Source: Lachnospiraceae bacterium
GTDB taxonomy: Bacteria > Bacillota > Clostridia > Lachnospirales > Lachnospiraceae
Length of the DNA stretch: 21,146 bases
Assembly: GCA_004552595.1 (NCBI GenBank)
Contig: SFNX01000026.1
Coordinates: 1 to 21,146 of the forward strand
Direction: 5' to 3'
Shown here: one piece after another, positions 15,004 to 21,146 of the stretch
Layout: each line of letters opens with the position of its first letter
Numbering within the stretch: position 1 is the stretch's first letter
Notes under the pieces: model-generated
Seen by the model: the letters and a program-made list of their open reading frames with translations, nothing else
What the model was told of the DNA's origin: nothing
Databases searched by the model: none
Program-made: the position numbers and the translations under genes

Positions 15004-16509
15004 TTATTTATTCCATACCCCGTTTTTAATGAAGCTGTCTGCTCTGCTTATTGCATTATTTACAATTTCATCATCATATCCTAAGCACGATAATAATCTG
15101 ATTGCGTTTCTTGAATTTGCAGCCCCCTCATATAGCTTGTAACTAAATACCACATCGTCCTTTTTTATTTCCTCGGTAAAATGATAATTACTGAATACAT
15201 CCGATAAAAGCTCTGTAAGCTCAATATCATGTGTAGCTAAAAAGCATAAAACATTATCCTTGGCAAGGCTTGAAAGAATTTCTACCGATGCAGCAATTCT
15301 CTCAACTGTGTTCGTACCTCTTAACACTTCATCAACTACACATAGTATTTTACAAGAGTCATTATTTACTTCATCAAGAATTCGCTTTAATGATTTTATC
15401 TCTGAGACAAAGTAGCTCTCGCCGGCAGTAATATCATCTTTAAGCGCCATAGAAGTATAGATTTTATAAAATGGAGCCTTATATTCCTTTGCAAAAACAA
15501 ATCCGAAGCTTTGTGCAAATATCACATTAATAGCTACTGTTTTAAGAAATGTCGACTTACCTGAAGCATTGCATCCTGTAATTAATATTCCCTGTCTTGT
15601 ATTTATTGAATTACATACTGGATTTTCAACTAACGGATGATACGCATCAACCAGATTGATTCCTGTCTCATAATCAAATATTGGCTTTGCAACATTATAT
15701 CTTTCTTTAAATTTATTTACAGCTACTGCTGTGTCAATATCTCCAATAATTTCATAAAGCTCAAGTGCTTCTTTTATATGTCCCTTTAAAAATGAAATCA
15801 TCGAATTATATTTAATTATGTCCAAGTGGAAAATCATCCTTAGATAATCAAATAATATTGAAAGAGGATTACTTGTAACTCTTGCCCCCTGAGATATTAT
15901 TTTTGTTCCGAACATAAACGGTAAGAAAACATCTTTAATTTCATTTATTCTCTGATATTTAATATTAAAAATCTCATAATTTTCAATCCCGGTAATCTTA
16001 TATTTCTTAACCGAATTAATCATTCTGATTAAATAATTGAAAACATAAAGCTTTGAAGAAATAATTGCTTTTGTCTTGAAATAATCCGATACAGCAATTG
16101 CAATCATTGCAAAAAAAGCTACAATTCCCGGTCCTGGATATACAAAAATCAGTGCAAATGAAATTACTGTCAGTAAATCAATAACTAAATGTTTTAAATT
16201 ACTCTCTTTCTTTTCATTTTCAAATGAACAGATCTCATCTTCAAATTTGTATTTAGAAAGAGTTGATATTTCAGACAGCATATTAATAAGTGATAAATTC
16301 TCATCTTTCTTTGAAAACTTATCAATTTCATCTATAAGTCTTATGTATTCATTAAAGCTATTGTCCGCTTCAATATATGGATTTTTAAGTCTAAATAAAA
16401 GCCTGTCGTGTCCGGGAGAAGTAATACATGAATTAAGCCTTGAAAAAATGCCATCAAGGCCTAAATCATTCCATGTAATATTATCAATCTGAAAAGTCTT
16501 TTTTTCCAT
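15004..16509 (-). CDS. MutS-family ATPase with membrane segment, no mismatch-recognition domain
   Basis: A 501-residue protein with the MutS core/lever region and a C-terminal ABC-type ATPase: Walker A TGCNASGKSTFL (311-322), a signature-like segment ESYFVSEIKS (364-373), Walker B ILCVVDE (388-394) followed by RGTNTVERIA, and the switch histidine in ATHD (427). It lacks the N-terminal mismatch-binding domain of MutS1 (about 850 residues) and the Smr domain of MutS2. Residues 108-141 hold one or two hydrophobic segments (VIDLLTVISFALIFV and IVAFFAMIAIAV), so it is probably membrane-anchored. MutS-related membrane ATPases of this layout occur across Firmicutes and Bacteroidetes without a defined role. 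The start codon lies one base after the deaminase stop, indicating coupled translation. A mismatch-repair function should not be assumed. Confidence 0.85.
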   Translation of the reverse strand: MEKKTFQIDNITWNDLGLDGIFSRLNSCITSPGHDRLLFRLKNPYIEADNSFNEYIRLIDEIDKFSKKDENLSLINMLSEISTLSKYKFEDEICSFENEKKESNLKHLVIDLLTVISFALIFVYPGPGIVAFFAMIAIAVSDYFKTKAIISSKLYVFNYLIRMINSVKKYKITGIENYEIFNIKYQRINEIKDVFLPFMFGTKIISQGARVTSNPLSILFDYLRMIFHLDIIKYNSMISFLKGHIKEALELYEIIGDIDTAVAVNKFKERYNVAKPIFDYETGINLVDAYHPLVENPVCNSINTRQGILITGCNASGKSTFLKTVAINVIFAQSFGFVFAKEYKAPFYKIYTSMALKDDITAGESYFVSEIKSLKRILDEVNNDSCKILCVVDEVLRGTNTVERIAASVEILSSLAKDNVLCFLATHDIELTELLSDVFSNYHFTEEIKKDDVVFSYKLYEGAANSRNAIRLLSCLGYDDEIVNNAISRADSFIKNGVWNK

Positions 16510-16510
16510 A

Positions 16511-17809
16511 TTATGATATAGCTTTTAATCTTGTAATAATGTCATTAGCTTCTTTATAAACAGTTTCTTCATCAATTCCGATATTATATTTACCATCCTC
16601 ATAAAGAATCTTTCCGGCTACCATTGTCATTTTAACGTTCTGCTTGCTGCCGCTGAATACAATATTTCTTGCAATGTCGTTTAACGGCTGCATGTTTGGT
16701 TTACATAAGTCTATCATTATCATATCAGCCTGTTTCCCTTTAGCTAATACATCGCAATCATCAAGAAGCATTGCCTTAGCACCGTTTTTAGTTGCCATTT
16801 TAAGAACTGTAAGTGCATCAACAGCTGATGCGTTATTTTCCCTAAGCTTTGCAAGTCCTGTAACTAAGAACATTTCTCTAAACATGTCAAGACAGTTATT
16901 TGATGAAGGGCCATCCGTACCAAGTGCAACATTTAATCCGCTGTCAATAAACTTCTGAATAGGGGCAATACCTGATGCAAGCTTTGTATTTGATCCCGGA
17001 TTAGAAATAACAGACATATCATGCTTTTTGAAAATCTTAATATCTTCATCTGTTAAATATACGCAATGGTATCCACCGCCGCCAAAGTCAAATAATCCGA
17101 GTGAATCAAGGAATACTGTCGGAGAAACCCCATATCTTCCTACACATTCATCAAATTCAACTTTAGTCTCTGAATTATGCGTATACATAGGCTGCTTATA
17201 TTTATGTGCAAGGTCAGATAATTTCGTAAGAAGCTCTTTATCACATGTATACTCTGCATGGAATCCCATAAGCTGTGTAGAAAGAGGATTTTTACCGTTA
17301 ATCTTTAAAAATCTGTCCTCAAACTCTTCTATAGAAGGGCCAAATTTGTTAATACCGCTTACCTGTACTATTCTCATTCCGCATTCTGTGAAAGCGTCAG
17401 CAATTGTATATGGTGTTAAATACATATCCATTGCAGCGGTAATTCCGCTTGTTAAATACTCCATAATTGCCAGCTTTGAAAGAAGCTTAACATCATCACC
17501 GCTCATGTTTGCTTCCATAGGGAAAATCTTAGTTTCAAGCCATTCCTTAAGCGGAAGTCCATCAGCATATGAACGCATTGCTGTCATTCCAGAATGCGTA
17601 TGTGCATTTTTAAAGCCGGGCATAAGAAGATTACCTTTGCAGTCAATTTCTCTGTCAAATTTTAAAGCTGTGTTTGTTTCTTTACCTACGTATGAAATCT
17701 TTGAATCCTTTACATGAACTTCTCCAAAAAAGATTTCACGTAAATCACAGTCCTTCCCCTTTTCTTCTTCCATTGTAAGAATTCTGGCATTATAAAATCT
17801 TAAGTTCAT
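16511..17809 (-). CDS. Amidohydrolase, 5-methylthioadenosine/S-adenosylhomocysteine deaminase type
   Basis: Metal-dependent deaminase of the amidohydrolase superfamily (MtaD/SsnA/TrzN-like, 432 residues). The metal-site pattern is intact: AHTHSGM near residue 70, the histidine of GFHAEYTC, THNSET (His and Glu), YHCVYLTDED and the catalytic aspartate in GTDGPSSNN. KLASGIAPI and the C-terminal QADMIMIDL strand fit MTA/SAH deaminases, which convert these nucleosides to inosyl forms; chlorohydrolase or guanine-deaminase activities in the same family cannot be excluded. AGGAG precedes the ATG at 17809. It is 11 bases after the BMP lipoprotein and one base before the MutS-family gene. No signal peptide; cytosolic. 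A binding lipoprotein of the nucleoside type next door is consistent with a nucleoside substrate. Confidence 0.85.
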   Translation of the reverse strand: MNLRFYNARILTMEEEKGKDCDLREIFFGEVHVKDSKISYVGKETNTALKFDREIDCKGNLLMPGFKNAHTHSGMTAMRSYADGLPLKEWLETKIFPMEANMSGDDVKLLSKLAIMEYLTSGITAAMDMYLTPYTIADAFTECGMRIVQVSGINKFGPSIEEFEDRFLKINGKNPLSTQLMGFHAEYTCDKELLTKLSDLAHKYKQPMYTHNSETKVEFDECVGRYGVSPTVFLDSLGLFDFGGGGYHCVYLTDEDIKIFKKHDMSVISNPGSNTKLASGIAPIQKFIDSGLNVALGTDGPSSNNCLDMFREMFLVTGLAKLRENNASAVDALTVLKMATKNGAKAMLLDDCDVLAKGKQADMIMIDLCKPNMQPLNDIARNIVFSGSKQNVKMTMVAGKILYEDGKYNIGIDEETVYKEANDIITRLKAIS

Positions 17810-17820
17810 TGTATTCTCCT

Positions 17821-18879
17821 TTACTGGTATATTATTTCTGTATTTACTAGATTAAGCTCTGCTGTTGTTCCGATGCTTGTATCAGAATAAGGCACAATTT
17901 TTTTACTTGCCAGCTCATCATATATTGCATTGTATTCAATATCTGAGAATGTGTTAAATTTGCCACTGTCCATAGTAAGCATTACGCCTTCTTCAGCACA
18001 TGTAAGATGCCTTTCTTTTCCACCCTCAAAATTGCCGTTATAGTAATCGTTTAGAGCATCATAAACAGCTTTTTCCAGGTTTTTAACACATGAGAATACA
18101 ACAGCAGGCGATTCATATCCGTGGTCGTAATCAGTTCCGATAACAGCTCCACTCTTTTCTTCCGCCGCTTTCATAACAGAGTTGCCGCCTTCTCCGCCGC
18201 AAGCCATTATGGCCTTAACGGAATAATCATAGAAAATAGCGGCCATATCCTGCACTCCCTGATTTATATCAAATGTACCTGTATAGGTATATGCTATATA
18301 GACCTTCTGCCCAAGTTCAATTCCTGCATAGTCTGCACCCTGAATAAAGCCATAGCCGTATCGTATTACTGATTCTTCTGCCATTCCTCCAAGGAAGCCA
18401 AGCCTTTCATAACCATCTCTTACAGCTGCATATCCTGCTAAAAATCCGGCTTCTTCCTCTGCAAATGTAATAGGCATAACATTTTCTGCAATTGTTGTAT
18501 CAGAATAGTCCTCATTATGTGGCATGCCGTCAACAAGCACAAAATTAACTTTAGGATATAAAGCTGCAGCCTTATAGACTGCTTCTTCAAGCATATATGA
18601 CGGACATACTATTATTTTTGCACCCTCATTTACTGCCAGTTCAATTTGCGCCAAATAGCCTTCAACAACGTTAACTTCAGGAACGAAAGCTTTGTAAGTC
18701 ACATTTTTTTCATCGCAAAACTTAACTAACCCGGCATAACAGCTTTCATTATATCGTGCATCCTCAACAGTTCCTCCGTCAGTAATAAAAGCGACCTCAC
18801 AGCTGTCCTTGCTTTTGCATCCTGCAAGTGATAAACATGCAGAAATAAGTAACAGTAACGGTATTAATTTAATTTTCAT
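17821..18879 (-). CDS. BMP-family (PnrA-like) substrate-binding lipoprotein
   Basis: A 352-residue exported lipoprotein. The signal peptide (1-20) ends in the lipobox LAGC, with C21 the lipidated cysteine. The rest is a periplasmic-binding fold of the basic membrane protein family: VAFITDGGTVEDARYNE at the start of lobe 1, AEEEAGFLAGYAA and LGFLGGM in the middle, and GTDYDHGYESP where PnrA-type proteins have their ligand loop. Characterised members bind purine nucleosides. No ABC permease or ATPase gene accompanies it in the window. Its ATG overlaps the kinase stop (ATGA), so the two are translated together, and the deaminase gene follows 11 bases later. A role as ligand-sensing partner of the kinase is inferred from this linkage. 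Confidence 0.88.
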   Translation of the reverse strand: MKIKLIPLLLLISACLSLAGCKSKDSCEVAFITDGGTVEDARYNESCYAGLVKFCDEKNVTYKAFVPEVNVVEGYLAQIELAVNEGAKIIVCPSYMLEEAVYKAAALYPKVNFVLVDGMPHNEDYSDTTIAENVMPITFAEEEAGFLAGYAAVRDGYERLGFLGGMAEESVIRYGYGFIQGADYAGIELGQKVYIAYTYTGTFDINQGVQDMAAIFYDYSVKAIMACGGEGGNSVMKAAEEKSGAVIGTDYDHGYESPAVVFSCVKNLEKAVYDALNDYYNGNFEGGKERHLTCAEEGVMLTMDSGKFNTFSDIEYNAIYDELASKKIVPYSDTSIGTTAELNLVNTEIIYQ

Positions 18880-21146
18880 AAAATCTCCTCAATAATCGTT
18901 TTAATATCCATATATTCAAAGTTATCAAAGCTATTCTTGACTGCCTTGATTTTTTTATTAATATCAGGGCCGTAGTTATTGCTTAATAACAAATCTATTA
19001 TTTCTTCACTTCTTCTAAGATTCATTGTGAGTATGCATTGTCTTAGTTCATCAAGCAATTCCTTGTCAATTTCAACAACTTCCATGTTATTTATTTCATC
19101 ATTTGATTCTTCGACAAAAGCTTCTTCCTTAATAAGGTAATCCTTAACCTTTTCAAGTACATCTTTAAGATATCCAAATGTCTTATCACTGTTTTCAGAA
19201 ATATATTCAGTATTATTTTCCTTGCCTGCCATTTCAAGAGCTTTAAACAAAGGTGAAATTCCACTTAAACCTACAGTTGCGGCACTTGATTTCAAGGCAT
19301 GAACATTTGTTGTGTAAAGCTGTATGTTGCCTTCTTTAAACTGAAGCGGAACTTCTTCAAGCTTTTGCAGACCTTCATTATAAAACGAAAGCAATACAGA
19401 AATATAAGCTTCCTTATTTCCGCCCAGATTTGCAATGCCTAAGGAAGAATTAAACTCAAGTGGATTTATACTGTCTTCTGTTACATTATTTTCCCCCTTA
19501 GCACTTCCGGCTGTTTTCTTATTATCCGACTTAACAATTACTCTTAATTCTTTAGGCAGATAATTTCTAAGTGTCTTTTCCAAATGAATCCTGTTAATTG
19601 GTTTTGCAAGATAATCCGCAAAACCCTGTATTATCATTTCTTCTCTTATGTTATTTCCAAAATCTGCAGTTGTGCAAATACAAGGAGAAAAAGCATTTGC
19701 ATTACTCAGCTTTTTAATTCTCCTAATCAGTTCAATACCATCCATTTCAGGCATCTTCTGATCTATGAACAAAATATCAAATTCATCTACTGCAAGAATA
19801 TCAAGTGCTTCAGCGGCGGAGCTCACTGTTCTTGGCATAATTCCATATTCTTTAAGCAGACTTTCAAGAACTTTAAGATTAACAATCGAATCGTCTACGC
19901 AAAGTACCCTTGCATAAGGATATTTATATTCTTCCACTTTAAAGCTGTTTTTATACTTTTCTTCATCATATGAAAAAATTGATTCATAAAAGTTAAAAAG
20001 ATAGAACGGTCTTCTTAAAACTTTACATTTTCCAAAATCACCGATACAGTTACTTTCAGAACCTATTACGAATACTTTATCTTCACATTCGTATGTCTTA
20101 ATATACTCCTTAAGGTTTTCATATTCATTATCAGGAATATAAATTGCCGTAAATCTTCTGCTCTCAATTGCGTTTCTAAAGCTAAATGCAGAGTTTACAA
20201 ATGTAACCGATGCATCAATTGATTCCATCATCTCTTTTAATAAAAAGCCTGCCTGCTTATCATTTACATATAAAAGAATAATAAGGTCATCGGAATCAGC
20301 AAAAGAAACGATAGGCTTATCGTCAACTACATAATTGTTGAACGAAAATTCAATAGCATTTCCGATACCGACTATACTGTCGATATTAATTTCTCCTCCC
20401 ATAAGATTGACAATCTTTTTACATATCGAAAACTCAAGACCTATTCTGTTATAATCTGTTTTCTGTCTTGAATCATAATAAGAATATGCATTGTAAATAG
20501 ATGTCATTTCATCTTGTGTAAGACCATTACCGTTTGATGCGATTCTAACAAGAAGCGTAATTATTCTCTTGTCTTTATCGTAATCAAAACTAACTTCAAA
20601 AATAACATTTGAGTTTTTATTTCTTAAAAGAGGACTTAATAAAAGATATCTAAATACCTGCTTAATTCTGACTTCATCTCCAAACAATCTGTCAGGAATA
20701 TCTTTATTAATATTAACATTAAGATGAACGCTTTCTTTTGAGTAAATGTTTACTATATTATCAACTATTTCTTTAATTAGCTGCTTAAAGCTGTACTCAT
20801 TATTGATAAGTTCCGCTCTTCCCGAATCAAGTTTTGAATACTCAAGTATGTTATTAATAATCTGTAACAGCTGACTTGATGCGGTTTTAATTGTATCAGT
20901 ATATTCTCGTATGTTTTTATCAAGGTCATCCTTTAATATTAAATCAGTCATACCAATAATGGCATTCATCGGTGTTCTGATTTCGTGTGTCATATTTGCA
21001 AGGAATCTTCCCTTTGTATTCTCTGCCTTTATTACATAATCCTTGTCTCTTTCCACCATCTTATTCATTTTCTTTTGAACATAGCTCTGATATTCAAAAA
21101 GAATAATTATCGTTATTGCAATGATAAAAAAGGCAAATGCAAGAAT
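18876..21146 (-). CDS. Hybrid histidine kinase, ATP site degenerate, N-terminus outside window
   Basis: The frame stays open through the right edge, so the ATG at 21068 is internal; 756 residues are visible (numbered from codon 21146-21144). Order: a transmembrane helix (1-17); HisKA with H54 in NMTHEIRTPMN; a HATPase-like domain (about 145-270); a receiver-like domain without phospho-acceptor (about 286-393); a canonical receiver (411-530; DD at 418-419, D462 in FIDQKMP, K515); and an HPt domain with H616 in VHALKSSAA, followed by a helical tail (690-756). The catalytic domain looks dead: the N-box has Tyr and Ser for Asn (162-177), the G1 aspartate is Ser204 (ASNGNGL), and GTGLGL is RIGLEF (234-239). 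The stop overlaps the BMP lipoprotein start. The sensor region lies beyond the window. Architecture is certain; kinase activity is doubtful. Confidence 0.93.
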   Translation of the reverse strand: MLAFAFFIIAITIIILFEYQSYVQKKMNKMVERDKDYVIKAENTKGRFLANMTHEIRTPMNAIIGMTDLILKDDLDKNIREYTDTIKTASSQLLQIINNILEYSKLDSGRAELINNEYSFKQLIKEIVDNIVNIYSKESVHLNVNINKDIPDRLFGDEVRIKQVFRYLLLSPLLRNKNSNVIFEVSFDYDKDKRIITLLVRIASNGNGLTQDEMTSIYNAYSYYDSRQKTDYNRIGLEFSICKKIVNLMGGEINIDSIVGIGNAIEFSFNNYVVDDKPIVSFADSDDLIILLYVNDKQAGFLLKEMMESIDASVTFVNSAFSFRNAIESRRFTAIYIPDNEYENLKEYIKTYECEDKVFVIGSESNCIGDFGKCKVLRRPFYLFNFYESIFSYDEEKYKNSFKVEEYKYPYARVLCVDDSIVNLKVLESLLKEYGIMPRTVSSAAEALDILAVDEFDILFIDQKMPEMDGIELIRRIKKLSNANAFSPCICTTADFGNNIREEMIIQGFADYLAKPINRIHLEKTLRNYLPKELRVIVKSDNKKTAGSAKGENNVTEDSINPLEFNSSLGIANLGGNKEAYISVLLSFYNEGLQKLEEVPLQFKEGNIQLYTTNVHALKSSAATVGLSGISPLFKALEMAGKENNTEYISENSDKTFGYLKDVLEKVKDYLIKEEAFVEESNDEINNMEVVEIDKELLDELRQCILTMNLRRSEEIIDLLLSNNYGPDINKKIKAVKNSFDNFEYMDIKTIIEEIL

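Noticed and set aside
15004..16509. Calling the MutS-family gene mutS or mutS2
   Set aside because: It is too short, lacks the mismatch-recognition and Smr domains and has hydrophobic segments; only the ATPase core is shared.
17028..17717. 229-codon open frame on the plus strand
   Set aside because: It lies wholly antisense to the deaminase gene, whose protein has a full family motif set. The frame has no convincing ribosome site and its translation matches no family.
19584..19973. 129-codon plus-strand frame inside the kinase gene
   Set aside because: It is antisense to a canonical receiver domain with complete active-site residues; no start signal is visible.
1..21146. CRISPR arrays, insertion sequences, tRNA or rRNA genes, phage or integrase genes
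   Set aside because: No spaced direct repeats, terminal inverted repeats, transposase or integrase motifs, or cloverleaf sequences were seen on either strand.

Overview
The window reads as a low-GC Firmicutes chromosome segment, most likely from a Lachnospiraceae-type Clostridium-class bacterium. The reasons are AT-rich intergenic DNA, strong AGGAGG-type ribosome binding sites, several TTG starts, an ATP-type PEP carboxykinase, the COG2509 and HI0933 flavoprotein pair, a DUF896 protein and a large hybrid kinase with receiver and HPt domains. This placement rests on gene content and codon style, not on a phylogenetic marker. There are no rRNA or tRNA genes, transposases, CRISPR arrays or phage genes, and no gene-free stretch longer than about 185 bases.

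Layout. (1) 1-206, minus: start of a secreted coiled-coil protein that leaves the window. (2) 339-6389, minus: a tight six-gene run, in transcription order HI0933-type flavoprotein, COG2509-type flavoprotein, proB, 5-formyl-THF cyclo-ligase preceded by DUF896, and miaB. Genes are 0-20 bases apart or overlap; a promoter lies just upstream at about 6445-6477. (3) 6535-10699, minus: deoC, a long aminopeptidase P, and pckA. pckA has its own good promoter, whose -35 box overlaps the pepP stop codon, and its own terminator. (4) 10883-13171, plus: citrate synthase, a stand-alone CheY-like receiver and a CheC/CheX-like protein, closed by a strong bidirectional terminator at 13214-13240. (5) 13265-21146, minus: a hybrid histidine kinase running off the right edge, a BMP-family lipoprotein translationally coupled to it, an MTA/SAH-deaminase-type amidohydrolase, a membrane-anchored MutS-family ATPase, a 54-residue membrane protein and threonine synthase.

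How the genes fit together. Part 3/4 holds central carbon enzymes (PEP carboxykinase, citrate synthase, deoxyribose-phosphate aldolase). Part 2 mixes proline, folate and tRNA-modification housekeeping. Part 5 is the most unusual. The kinase keeps its H-box histidine, a canonical receiver and an HPt histidine, but all three ATP-binding boxes of its catalytic domain look degenerate, and it carries an additional receiver-like segment without the phospho-aspartate. Its stop codon overlaps the start of a purine-nucleoside-type binding lipoprotein that has no transporter genes beside it, followed at once by a nucleoside deaminase. A nucleoside-responsive sensing module is a testable inference. The citrate synthase-receiver-CheX-like trio is a second candidate signalling module.
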